DNA of 64,000 bases from Pseudomonadota bacterium. Lineage in GTDB: Bacteria > Pseudomonadota > Gammaproteobacteria > Xanthomonadales > Ahniellaceae. Within the stretch, counting starts at the first letter, position 1. Every line of letters begins with the position of its first letter. The position numbers and the translations under genes are program-made. The stretch spans positions 124,001-188,000 of the forward strand of contig JALHNO010000007.1 in the NCBI GenBank assembly GCA_022843465.1. Reading direction: 5' to 3'. Below, piece by piece: positions 17,405 to 25,996 of this stretch. The notes beneath the pieces were generated by a model. The model was not told the origin of the DNA. It searched no databases and saw nothing but the letters and a program-made list of their open reading frames with translations.

Positions 17405-18613
17405 TCAGTCGGCGGTGAGAAAGCATCGGCCCGTGCTCAGCGGGTCGAGCCCAAGGTGCGTTGCGATGCCCTGGCCGATGTCGGCAAGACTGTCGCGCCG
17501 TCCCAGAGCCCGCGCCGGGTAGCGGGCGCCGAGGGCGAGCAGGGGCACGCACTCCCGGGTGTGATCGCTGCCAGGCCAGGTGGGGTCGCAGCCATGGTCA
17601 GCGCTGAGCACGAGGAGATCGTCGCTGCGCAAGGCGGCCGCGACCTCGGGCAAGCGGGCATCAAAGGCCTCCAACGCAGCGGCATAGCCGAGAACATCCC
17701 GGCGGTGGCCGTAGCTGCTGTCGAACTCGACAAAGTTGGTCGCGATCAGGCTGCCATCACGGGCGTCCGCCATCGCCGCCAGGGTGGCGTCGAAGAGCGC
17801 CTCATGGCCATGGGCGAGTTCGCTGCGAGTGACCCCGCGGCGCGCAAAGATGTCGCCGATCTTGCCCACCGCGACCACTTCGCCGCCGCAGCGGGAAACC
17901 GCATCCAGCAGGGTCGGCGCGGGCGGCGGCAACGAATAATCGCGGCGATGTCCGGTGCGGGTAAACCCGCGCCCGGCGCTGCCAACGAAGGGGCGCGCGA
18001 TGACTCTCGCCACGTTGTACGGGGCCAGCAGTCTGCGCGCCAACACACAGAGCGCGTAGAGGCGCTCGAGTCCAAACGTCTGCTCATGCGCGGCGATCTG
18101 GAACACCGAATCCGCCGAGGTGTAGACAATGGGCCTACCGCTGGTCATGTGCTCTTCGCCGAGCCGTTCGAGTATTTCGGTCCCCGATGCATGACAGTTG
18201 CCGAGGACGCCAGGCAGATCGCCCTGCTGGATCAAAGCATGCAGCAATTCGTCCGGGAAGGATGACTCCGCTGATTCGAACAAACCGAATGGCTTGTGCA
18301 CCACTACGCCAGCGCTCTCCCAATGTCCGGAAGGCGTGTCCTTGCCACAGGAACGTTCGACAGCAAAACCCCAGAGACTGTCCGCTGCCGGCCATGCGCC
18401 CGCCGCGTTCGGCAACCGTGAATGGGCAGCGGCATGCGCCTGCGGCAAACCCATGCGCGTCAGATTGGGAATGTGCAGGGGCCCGCGTGGCGCGGCCGCA
18501 CAAGCCGCCGCGATATGCCCAAAGGTATCGGCGCCGGCATCTCCGTAGTCAGCCGCATCCGGTGCTGCGCCCAGACCGAGCGAGTCGAGCACCAGCCAGA
18601 TTGCGCGACTCAT
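17405..18613 (-). CDS. deoB: phosphopentomutase
   Basis: Interconverts (deoxy)ribose-1-phosphate and -5-phosphate, linking DeoA/DeoD to DeoC. 402 residues of the alkaline-phosphatase superfamily; manganese-binding signatures LDSLGLGAAPDA at the N-terminus and SADHGCDPTWPGSDHTRE near residue 320 are intact. Start ATG 18613 overlaps the deoA stop by 4 nt and begins MSRAIWLVLDS; eight extra upstream codons are rejected. Confidence 0.97.
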   Translation of the reverse strand: MSRAIWLVLDSLGLGAAPDAADYGDAGADTFGHIAAACAAAPRGPLHIPNLTRMGLPQAHAAAHSRLPNAAGAWPAADSLWGFAVERSCGKDTPSGHWESAGVVVHKPFGLFESAESSFPDELLHALIQQGDLPGVLGNCHASGTEILERLGEEHMTSGRPIVYTSADSVFQIAAHEQTFGLERLYALCVLARRLLAPYNVARVIARPFVGSAGRGFTRTGHRRDYSLPPPAPTLLDAVSRCGGEVVAVGKIGDIFARRGVTRSELAHGHEALFDATLAAMADARDGSLIATNFVEFDSSYGHRRDVLGYAAALEAFDARLPEVAAALRSDDLLVLSADHGCDPTWPGSDHTRECVPLLALGARYPARALGRRDSLADIGQGIATHLGLDPLSTGRCFLTAD

Positions 18614-19947
18614 GCCGCCACCTCGACATCCCTGCACCAGCGCAACAGGGGCCGCACGCCTGCGGGCGCCGAAGGCTCGATTCCGATCGCTGCGCGCAGG
18701 CGTGCCACGGCGGCCTCGGCGCTGGCCCGGTCGCGCGCATGCACCACGGCCAGTGGCTGCTGGGCGGCGACGCAGGCGCCGACACCGACGACATCCGACA
18801 GGCCGACCGCGTGATCGATCGATTGCCCGGGCTGCAGGCGACCACCACCCAGGTGCACGACAACATCGCCGAGTTCGCGCACATTCATCGCCGTAACGTA
18901 ACCGCAGCGATCGGCCAGCAACGAGAGCCGCAGCGGTGCTGTCGGAAGATAAGTGTCAGCGCGATCGAGAAAATCGGCCGGTCCACCCAGGGCTGCAAGC
19001 ATCTGGCCAAATCGTTCGGCAGCCGCCCCGGAGCTCAGCGCGCGACGCAGACGGCGCTCGGCCTCGGCAGGTGCACGCGCCAGCCCGCCCAGTATCAGCA
19101 GTTCGCCGGCCAGCGCCACGCTCAGATCCAGCAATCGTGCGCTGCCGCCATCACCGCGCAGCAGATCCACAACAGAGCGCACTTCGAGTGCATTTCCGGC
19201 GCTCGCCGCGAGCACCTGGTTCATGTCAGTCAAGGCCACGCGCAACGTCAATCCGCTGCCCTCGGCAACCTCCAGCATGCGATCAGCCAGCGACTCGGCC
19301 GCGTCCATGCCGGGGAACTGGGCACCGCTGCCGGTCTTGACGTCCAGCACCAGTGCCTGGGCGCCGCCGGCAAGCTTCTTGGAAAGAATCGACGCCACGA
19401 TCAGATCGGGCACATCCACGGTTGCAGTGATATCGCGCACCGAGTACAGGCGGCGGTCGGCCGGCACCAGATCCTGACTCTGCCCCACGATGGCACAGCC
19501 GACATCGGCAATGACCCGGCGCAGCAGCAGCGGATCCGGGTTGACCCGATAGCCGGGGATACTCTCCAGCTTGTCCAGGGTACCGCCGGTATGGCCCAGT
19601 CCGCGCCCAGAAATCATCGGCACATAGGCGCCACAGGCAGCGAGCATCGGCGCCAGCAGCAGACTGACACAATCGCCGACACCGCCGGTGGAGTGCTTGT
19701 CCAGCACCGGCCCGTTCAGATGATCCCAGCGCAGGCAGCTGCCGGAGTCGCGCAGTGCCAGGGTAAAAGCGCGGCACTCCTGCACACTCATGCCGCGCAG
19801 TGCCACTGCCATCGCGAATGCCGCAACCTGAGCTTCGCTCCACTGATCGCTGGCGATACCCCGGCTGACCTGCGCCAACTGCGCCGCATCCAGTGCACGC
19901 CCGTCGCGCTTGAGGCGGATCAAGTCTGCGGGCGCCGTTGCCTTCAT
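18610..19947 (-). CDS. deoA: thymidine phosphorylase
   Basis: Phosphorolysis of thymidine to thymine and deoxyribose-1-phosphate. 445 residues, full length. The family signature SGRGLGHTGGTLDKLESIPG (near residue 115) and the phosphate site DKHSTGGVGD (~84-93) are present. It overlaps deoC and deoB by 4 nt on each side, so the operon is translationally coupled. Confidence 0.97.
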   Translation of the reverse strand: MKATAPADLIRLKRDGRALDAAQLAQVSRGIASDQWSEAQVAAFAMAVALRGMSVQECRAFTLALRDSGSCLRWDHLNGPVLDKHSTGGVGDCVSLLLAPMLAACGAYVPMISGRGLGHTGGTLDKLESIPGYRVNPDPLLLRRVIADVGCAIVGQSQDLVPADRRLYSVRDITATVDVPDLIVASILSKKLAGGAQALVLDVKTGSGAQFPGMDAAESLADRMLEVAEGSGLTLRVALTDMNQVLAASAGNALEVRSVVDLLRGDGGSARLLDLSVALAGELLILGGLARAPAEAERRLRRALSSGAAAERFGQMLAALGGPADFLDRADTYLPTAPLRLSLLADRCGYVTAMNVRELGDVVVHLGGGRLQPGQSIDHAVGLSDVVGVGACVAAQQPLAVVHARDRASAEAAVARLRAAIGIEPSAPAGVRPLLRWCRDVEVAA

Positions 19948-20696
19948 GCCGATTCAGCGAGCGCGGCCTGGAGTTCGGCGAACAGCGTGCTCGCACCAAA
20001 GCGGAAGTGCTGCGGCGAAATCCACGGCTCGCCCAGGCGTGCCTCTGCCAGATCCAGATAAACCGCGGCGTCGGCAAGTGTGCGGATTCCGCCGGCCGCC
20101 TTGAAACCGCAGCGGCCACCATCCTCGGCGATGGCATCAAGCATCTGCACCGCAGCCTCGGCCGTGGCATTGCAAGGGACCTTCCCGGTGGATGTCTTCA
20201 GGAAATCGACACCGGCTGCGAGACCTATCGCGCAGGCCTGCCGGATCAGCGCAGGATGCTTCAGGGCGCCGGTTTCCAGAATCAACTTCAGCGCTATCCC
20301 GTCAGCGCAGAGTTCCCGGCAGGCCTTGACGACACGCTCCGCGCGATCCGGGTGACCCGATCGCAACTCCGCGTAGGGAAGCACCAGATCAATTTCGTCT
20401 GCACCCGCGGCGATGGCCCGGCGGGTTTCGCGCACCACGCGCTCGGGATCGCTGCCGCCATCGGGAAAATTCACCACGGTCGCAATTCTGATGTTCGAGT
20501 CCGCCAGCGCATTGCGTGCGGTGGTGATGTGCTCAGGGTATACGCAGATCGCCGCGGGCGTGCCAAACGGCGTCCAGGCCGATGCACAGAGCGCGGTGAT
20601 GCGACTCGGCGTATCGTCTTCGCCCAGGCTGGTCAGGTCCAGCAGCGGCAGGATGCGGAGTGCAAGCATTCGTCGTTCGGAAATCGCAACAGCCAA
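19944..20696 (-). CDS. deoC: deoxyribose-phosphate aldolase
   Basis: Cleaves deoxyribose-5-phosphate to acetaldehyde and glyceraldehyde-3-phosphate, the exit of the deo pathway into central metabolism. 250 residues of the longer E. coli-like class. The Schiff-base lysine lies in FLKTSTGKV and the second active-site lysine in GFKAAGGIRT. I take the TTG at 20696 as start because GGGAGG lies 5 nt before it; ATG 20669 is the alternative. First gene of the operon. Confidence 0.95.
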   Translation of the reverse strand: MAVAISERRMLALRILPLLDLTSLGEDDTPSRITALCASAWTPFGTPAAICVYPEHITTARNALADSNIRIATVVNFPDGGSDPERVVRETRRAIAAGADEIDLVLPYAELRSGHPDRAERVVKACRELCADGIALKLILETGALKHPALIRQACAIGLAAGVDFLKTSTGKVPCNATAEAAVQMLDAIAEDGGRCGFKAAGGIRTLADAAVYLDLAEARLGEPWISPQHFRFGASTLFAELQAALAESA

Positions 20697-21018
20697 GACA
20701 CCCTCCCATTGATCAACTGACCCGCATCAGACTGTGCCTGCCGGCGTCCGCTGCCCATGATCGGATTTGATCACGGTCGAATGCGCCAGCACCTGACCTG
20801 GATCAAGGCGGAGTCCAGATACTGCGGGCGGGCGCTAGCCACTGCCACAGCCCGCCTCGGTTACCGTCAGGCCCATCCAACCAGAAACCCGGCCCAGGCC
20901 GGCAAGCAGTCCCTGGTTCACGCCGCCCGGGCAATGCAGCCGATTGCGACCGCTGGTGACCGGGACAAATGACGTACCGATGTCTCCCTGGTGATTGACT
21001 ACCCGGGGGATCTTCGTC
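20697..21018. other. divergent intergenic region, deoC / InlB-repeat protein
   Basis: 322 bp with no gene. It carries the possible FNR-like site for deoC (listed separately) and a TTGATCAA palindrome at 20708-20715 close to deoC that could be an operator. Nothing distinctive was seen for the plus-strand gene apart from GGGGGA 8 nt before its ATG. Confidence 0.5.
20765..20806 (-). promoter_or_regulatory. possible FNR-like promoter of the deo operon
   Basis: Read on the minus strand, TTGAT-CCAG-GTCAG (20793-20806) matches the FNR/Anr consensus at 8 of 10 half-site bases. TCAAAT at 20765-20770 is a -10 candidate, with centres 32 bp apart, the same spacing as at moaA. Weaker than the nar and moa sites. 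Confidence 0.35.
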
Positions 21019-23862
21019 ATGACTGAGCATTGCCGCGCACGCCGTACCCATGAACTCGACAGTCGCCATCGCGTGACTACTCCACACTGGCTTGCCCGCG
21101 CGGTGATCACGATCCTGCTGCTGGCATCAGTAGGCAGCGCGACCGCCGCGAACATCGCGGGCAACGCGTCGCTGTTGAACCAAGCCCAGGCCGACGCCCT
21201 GGAGACCAGAATCGGACGCGGCTTTCAGACCTTTTCGCTGCGCTACCGCAGCGATGTCCACGGTGCCAGTTCGGCAATCTTCCACACGCGTGTGGATGGG
21301 TTGCCGCGCACACTGAGCGTGTATCGGATCACCAGCCCGGTGAACGCCGTGGTATCCGGCTATGTCGACACGCCATGGCGCACCGACCAGACCTACGACA
21401 TCGTGCCAGCGGGCTCATCGAACGCCTTCATGACGCAATTCGATACCATGGCCCATGCTGTCCCGGTCTGGCCGTATCAAAAGTACAACAACAGCGCCTA
21501 CGGACCGACGTTTGGCGGCGGTCACGATATCTACATCGACAGTACGATGCTGGTCGGCTACGTCAACCGGCACACCTATCCCTTCGGTGCCAACAACGCA
21601 ATCGGCGCACAGGGGTACGCGAATATCCAGCTCGACCGCGTCGAGGTCTACGAGGTGCTCGATGGCATCGAGCAGTATCAGCTGGTCTACGCCGCCGGCC
21701 CGAACGGCACGATCAGCGGCATCACGCCGCAGACGCTGCAATATGGCCAGTCCGGCTCAGCGATCACGGCGATTCCGGATTCTGGCTACAACTTCATTCA
21801 ATGGAGTGACGGCCGGACCGACAATCCGCGGACCGACAGCAATGTCACCGCCAACGTCAATGTCACGGCCCAGTTCGCCCTGCCGACCTTCACGTTGACC
21901 TATGTTGCTGGAGCCAACGGTTCGATCAGCGGCAGCAGTCCGCAGACCGTCAATATCGGCAGCGATGGCAGCGAGGTCATCGCGGTTCCTGATGCCGAAC
22001 ATTTCTTCGTGCAGTGGAGCGACGGCGTGTTGACAGCAGCACGCACCGACACCAATGTCAGCGCCAATATAAGTGTCACCGCCGAGTTTCTGCACAACCC
22101 CTACACGCTGACCTACAGCGCGGGTGGCAACGGATCAATCAGCGGAATCAGCCCGCAATCGGTTCTGCAGGGTGCCGCGGGATCCGAGGTCGTCGCGGTG
22201 GCCGATGCCAACTACCACTTCGTGCAGTGGAGCGATGGCCTGCTGAGCGCGGCACGTACCGACAGCAATGTGATGGCCGATCTCAGCGTCACGGCGACGT
22301 TTGCGATCGACACCTACGCACTGAACTACAGCGCGGGCGCCAATGGCCTGCTGGTCGGGCCTGGGTCGCAGACGGTGAACTACGGCACATCGGGACTACC
22401 GGTGTATGCGGTGGCGCAGGCCCACCATCACTTCGTACAGTGGAGCGATGGCGTGCAGGGCGCACTGCGAATGGACACCAACGTGATGGCCGATGTCAAT
22501 GCCAGCGCCGTGTTCGCGATCGATACCTACGCTCTGAGCTACAGCGCGGGCAGCGGGGGCAGCGTGCTCGGCGACAGCATGCAGACGGTCGCCCATGGTG
22601 GAGATGGCACAGCAGTCACTGCAACAGCGGCCGCCGGTTACCACTTCGTGCAGTGGAGCGATGGCAGCACGCAGAATCCGCGCAGCGACCACGGCGTCAT
22701 CGCCTCGCTCTCGGTCAGCGCTGTGTTCGCCAATGCGGCGCCGGCGATTGCTGCTCCTGCCGAACAGGTCGTGCTGGAAGACAGCGGTACCCGCATGCTG
22801 ACGGTCAGCGTCAGTGACCTTGAATCAGCCGCCGCGGATCTGGTGGTGACGGCGACGTCCTCATTGCCTTCCCTGGTGCCGCATCCGCTGATCAGCGCCG
22901 GCTTGCTGGATGGCGAGCGCCTGCTCAGCTTCGCGCCGATTGCAGAGCGCAATGGTGGGCCCATCACCATCACCCTGAACATCAGCGATCCGCTGGGCGC
23001 GAGCACCCAGACCAGCTTCGACATCACGGTCACCGCCGTCAATGATGCGCCGTCGATCGTGCTCGGCGCGGTTGCCGAACACCCGGTTGCAGCTACCGGC
23101 GTGCGCAGCCTCAGTCATTTCGCTCTGTTCGATGCCGGTCCCGCCGATGAAGATGCGACGCAGACTGTCGCGGATTATCTGATCGGGGCAATCAGCGACC
23201 CCGATGGTGTGCTGGTGGGCGGAAGTCTTGACATCAGCAACGCCGGCACGCTCGGCTACACGCTGTCCGGTGTCGGTGGCATCGCCACGATCAGCACCCG
23301 TGTCCGCGACGATGGTGGCACCGGCAACGGCGGCGAGGACACTTCGCCAGCATCGCAGTTCAGCATCCAGGTGGCGCGCGGAGCCGATCTGCAGATCGCC
23401 GTCGACAATCAGCGCAATGGCCTGCTCGACGGCGAAATCACCAGCTACGCCGTGGTGGTCGCCAATGCCGGACCCAATGCGGTCGCCGATGCTGTGCTCG
23501 CCAGTACGCTGTCGGCGAATCTGGTCAATGCCAGCTGGACCTGTGTGCAGGCAAGCTCGACTGCGACCTGTCCGAGTCCAGACTCCGGCACCGGCGCGAT
23601 CAGCGGCCTGGTTTCGCTGGGCGTCGATGAATACCTGCGCTTCGATCTCAGCGCGACCACCGATGCCAGTGCCGGCGCCTTCGTCAGCGTGCACACCAGC
23701 ATCTCCACACCCGCAGGCACCGCAGCGATCAATATGCTCAATGACCTTGCCAGCGATTCCGACCCGATCGTGCCCGAGGCGATTTTCAGGGACGGCTTCG
23801 GCTCGGTGGAACAGCAGCAAGCGTTTACCGTGCCCGGCGCTGCCGCAGCCCTGTCGGATTGA
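21019..23862 (+). CDS. large secreted protein with five InlB B-type repeats and C-terminal IFRDGF tail
   Basis: 947 residues from ATG 21019 (GGGGGA upstream). A signal peptide is visible (hydrophobic AVITILLLASVGSATA, cleavage about residue 43). Then come an unassigned N-terminal region (~45-210); five repeats of about 71 residues built on Y-x-L-x-Y-x-A-G-x-x-G...HFVQWSDG...R-T-D-x-N-V (InlB B / Flg_new type); an Ig/cadherin-like region around 580-680; and a DUF11-like domain near 790-920 (NGLLDGEITSYAVVVANAGP). The end carries IFRDGFGS, resembling the '-FxDGFE' tail of many Lysobacterales secreted proteins. No enzyme motif; likely an extracellular surface or adhesion protein. Function inferred from architecture only. 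Confidence 0.9.
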   Translation: MTEHCRARRTHELDSRHRVTTPHWLARAVITILLLASVGSATAANIAGNASLLNQAQADALETRIGRGFQTFSLRYRSDVHGASSAIFHTRVDGLPRTLSVYRITSPVNAVVSGYVDTPWRTDQTYDIVPAGSSNAFMTQFDTMAHAVPVWPYQKYNNSAYGPTFGGGHDIYIDSTMLVGYVNRHTYPFGANNAIGAQGYANIQLDRVEVYEVLDGIEQYQLVYAAGPNGTISGITPQTLQYGQSGSAITAIPDSGYNFIQWSDGRTDNPRTDSNVTANVNVTAQFALPTFTLTYVAGANGSISGSSPQTVNIGSDGSEVIAVPDAEHFFVQWSDGVLTAARTDTNVSANISVTAEFLHNPYTLTYSAGGNGSISGISPQSVLQGAAGSEVVAVADANYHFVQWSDGLLSAARTDSNVMADLSVTATFAIDTYALNYSAGANGLLVGPGSQTVNYGTSGLPVYAVAQAHHHFVQWSDGVQGALRMDTNVMADVNASAVFAIDTYALSYSAGSGGSVLGDSMQTVAHGGDGTAVTATAAAGYHFVQWSDGSTQNPRSDHGVIASLSVSAVFANAAPAIAAPAEQVVLEDSGTRMLTVSVSDLESAAADLVVTATSSLPSLVPHPLISAGLLDGERLLSFAPIAERNGGPITITLNISDPLGASTQTSFDITVTAVNDAPSIVLGAVAEHPVAATGVRSLSHFALFDAGPADEDATQTVADYLIGAISDPDGVLVGGSLDISNAGTLGYTLSGVGGIATISTRVRDDGGTGNGGEDTSPASQFSIQVARGADLQIAVDNQRNGLLDGEITSYAVVVANAGPNAVADAVLASTLSANLVNASWTCVQASSTATCPSPDSGTGAISGLVSLGVDEYLRFDLSATTDASAGAFVSVHTSISTPAGTAAINMLNDLASDSDPIVPEAIFRDGFGSVEQQQAFTVPGAAAALSD
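21676..22734 (+). repeat. five tandem coding repeats of about 212 bp
   Basis: Units start near 21676, 21889, 22102, 22314 and 22528. Each encodes one ~71-residue InlB B-type repeat. Units 2 to 5 are the most alike (shared QWSDGV/L, TNVMADV/L, SAGG/ANG); the first is more diverged. They are protein repeats and not a CRISPR array. Confidence 0.85.
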
Positions 23863-24067
23863 ATTCGCGGTCGCTGCAGGACGGTCGCTGCAACAGCGTC
23901 GCTCTGGATCTGCCGGGGCGACGCTGCCGCTCGCTCAGCCGCGATGCGCAGGCCTGCACGGCGCGTCAGCCTTTCATACCACCGTAATCCCGATTCCCGC
24001 GCAAGGTACACATTGAGGTCCGCGTCATGACATCCTAGGGGACTCCAGAAGCCGTGGGACTGACCCG

Positions 24068-25636
24068 ATGAATGAAGCCCTGTCGACCAAGCGAAGCGCC
24101 ATGGATCGCTTCCTCAACATCATCGAGCGCGGCGGCAATGCGCTGCCGCATCCTGCGACCCTGTTCGCCCTGCTGGCCCTGCTGGTGATCCTGATGTCCT
24201 GGCTGGCCACCCTGGCCGGGCTTTCGGTGCAACATCCGGCCAGCGGCGAAACCGTGCACCCGGTGAATCTGCTGAGCGTCGCCGGCCTGCATCGCATCCT
24301 CACCAACCTGGTGACCAACTTCACCAGCTTCGCTCCGCTCGGCACCGTCCTGGTCGCTCTGATCGGCATCGGTGTCGCCGAACACAGCGGCCTGATCGGC
24401 GCATCGCTGCGCATGCTGGTGCTGTCGGCACCGCGCTATCTGCTGACACCGATCCTCGTGTTCGCTGGCGTCATGTCCAACATGGCCAGCGAGATCGGCT
24501 ACGTGCTGCTGGTACCACTGGCCGCACTGATCTTCCGCTCGGCCGGGCGCCATCCGATTCTCGGCATGGCAGCAGCGTTTGCGGGCGTCTCCGGCGGCTA
24601 CTCGGCCAATCTGCTGATCGGCACGATCGATCCTCTGCTCTCGGGTCTGTCGCAGGAAGCCGCGCGGATCATCGATCCTGCCTACACGGTGAGCCCTCTC
24701 GCCAACTGGTACTTCATGATCGCGTCGACACCGCTGATCACCCTGCTCGGCTGGTTTGTCACCGAACGCATCATCGCGCCACGCTTTCCCAATGCCGCTG
24801 ACGATGCCGTGGACAGCGATGATCCGCAATCACAACGATTGAACCCCAGCGAACGCCGCGGCATGTACTGGGCGATCCTGGCGGTGGTCGGGTTCAGTGT
24901 GCTGATGCTGTGGGCCACGCTGCCACAGGGCAGCCTGCCCGGCGCCGGGTTCCTGCGCGACGCGCAGACCGGAGATCTGCTCAAATCACCCTTCCTCAGT
25001 GGCATCGTCGCCATCATCTTCGGCTATGGCGTGATCGCCGGCATCGCCTATGGCGTGGGCGCCGGCACCATCAAGTCGGACGTCGATGTGATCAAGGGCA
25101 TGAGCGCCAGCATGAGCACCCTGGGCGGTTACCTGGTGCTGGTCTTTTTTGCCGCCCAGTTCGTGGCGTTCTTCAACTGGACGCAACTCGGCCTGGTGTT
25201 TGCCGTCGAAGGCGCTGATGCCCTCAAGTCGCTGGGCCTGCCGACGATCCCGCTGTTCATCTGCTTCATCCTGCTGACCGCCGTGGTGAATCTGTTCATG
25301 GGCTCGTCATCGGCCAAGTGGGCCCTGATGGCGCCGGTGTTCATTCCGATGTTCATGCTGCTGGGCTATTCGCCGGAGATGACCCAGGTGGCCTATCGTG
25401 TCGGCGACAGCGTCACCAATATCATCTCGCCGATGATGAGCTATTTCGCGCTGATCATCGCGTTCTTCCAGCGCTACGAGCCCAAGGCCGGCATCGGCAC
25501 CCTGGTCGCCACCATGCTGCCTTACTCGATCGTGTTCCTGGTCGGCTGGAGCCTGATGTTCGGCGTCTGGATCTGGTTCGAGCTTCCCATTGGCCCGGAC
25601 GCGCCGCTGATCTATGTGCCGGCGGCAACCGGCTGA
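24068..25636 (+). CDS. AbgT-family transporter
   Basis: Inner-membrane protein of 522 residues with about 11 to 13 hydrophobic segments, of the AbgT family (p-aminobenzoyl-glutamate import; some members export sulfonamides using the proton gradient). Landmarks include [14 protein letters not shown] at the N-terminus, [31 protein letters not shown], the [21 protein letters not shown] segment and [13 protein letters not shown] near the C-terminus. Single gene, ATG 24068 close to the AGGGGA/GACTCC region. The actual substrate cannot be told from sequence. Confidence 0.93.
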   Translation: MNEALSTKRSAMDRFLNIIERGGNALPHPATLFALLALLVILMSWLATLAGLSVQHPASGETVHPVNLLSVAGLHRILTNLVTNFTSFAPLGTVLVALIGIGVAEHSGLIGASLRMLVLSAPRYLLTPILVFAGVMSNMASEIGYVLLVPLAALIFRSAGRHPILGMAAAFAGVSGGYSANLLIGTIDPLLSGLSQEAARIIDPAYTVSPLANWYFMIASTPLITLLGWFVTERIIAPRFPNAADDAVDSDDPQSQRLNPSERRGMYWAILAVVGFSVLMLWATLPQGSLPGAGFLRDAQTGDLLKSPFLSGIVAIIFGYGVIAGIAYGVGAGTIKSDVDVIKGMSASMSTLGGYLVLVFFAAQFVAFFNWTQLGLVFAVEGADALKSLGLPTIPLFICFILLTAVVNLFMGSSSAKWALMAPVFIPMFMLLGYSPEMTQVAYRVGDSVTNIISPMMSYFALIIAFFQRYEPKAGIGTLVATMLPYSIVFLVGWSLMFGVWIWFELPIGPDAPLIYVPAATG

Positions 25637-25996
25637 GCGGCGGACGCCGGGCTGCGGCCGACACGGACAGGGGCGAAGGCCGCGTTCCTGATGCGGGCAG
25701 CCTGCTCGAAATCGTGATCGAGGACCGGTTCCCGTGGCTGACCGCGGCCGACCGAAGGCATACACTGTGCGCTGTCCTGCGCGCCGCCTGCGCTTGTGGG
25801 ATTGTCGACTTCTTCTTCGCCGCCCGGGAGCGTTCGATCTTGCTGCACGCTGCTGCTGACCGCGACCACCGCGCTGCACCCATCCGCCGGGATCACCGGT
25901 CACGGCGCGTCCTGTCCGCATCCGGCTGGGCGCAGACCGGCATCGGGCTGCGCGCCTTGCCCGCGTCGATGGCAGCCGCTGCCAGCCAGGATTTCC
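25637..25996. other. 360-bp region before the STAND gene
   Basis: No gene seen; the frame upstream of the STAND start has no recognisable domain. Holds the candidate promoter listed next. Confidence 0.5.
25738..25766 (+). promoter_or_regulatory. candidate sigma70 promoter of the STAND regulator
   Basis: CTGACC (25738-25743), a 17-bp spacer and TACACT (25761-25766) give a plausible -35/-10 pair, 230 bp before the ATG. Four of six matches in each hexamer, so only suggestive. Confidence 0.3.

Noticed and set aside
18187-20061. 624-codon plus-strand frame opposite deoB/deoA
   Set aside because: Low-complexity Gln/His/Ala translation typical of antisense frames; deo genes are certain.
21676-22734. 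Possible CRISPR array or tandem DNA repeat
   Set aside because: Units of ~212 bp are in frame and code for protein repeats; no short identical repeats with unique spacers.
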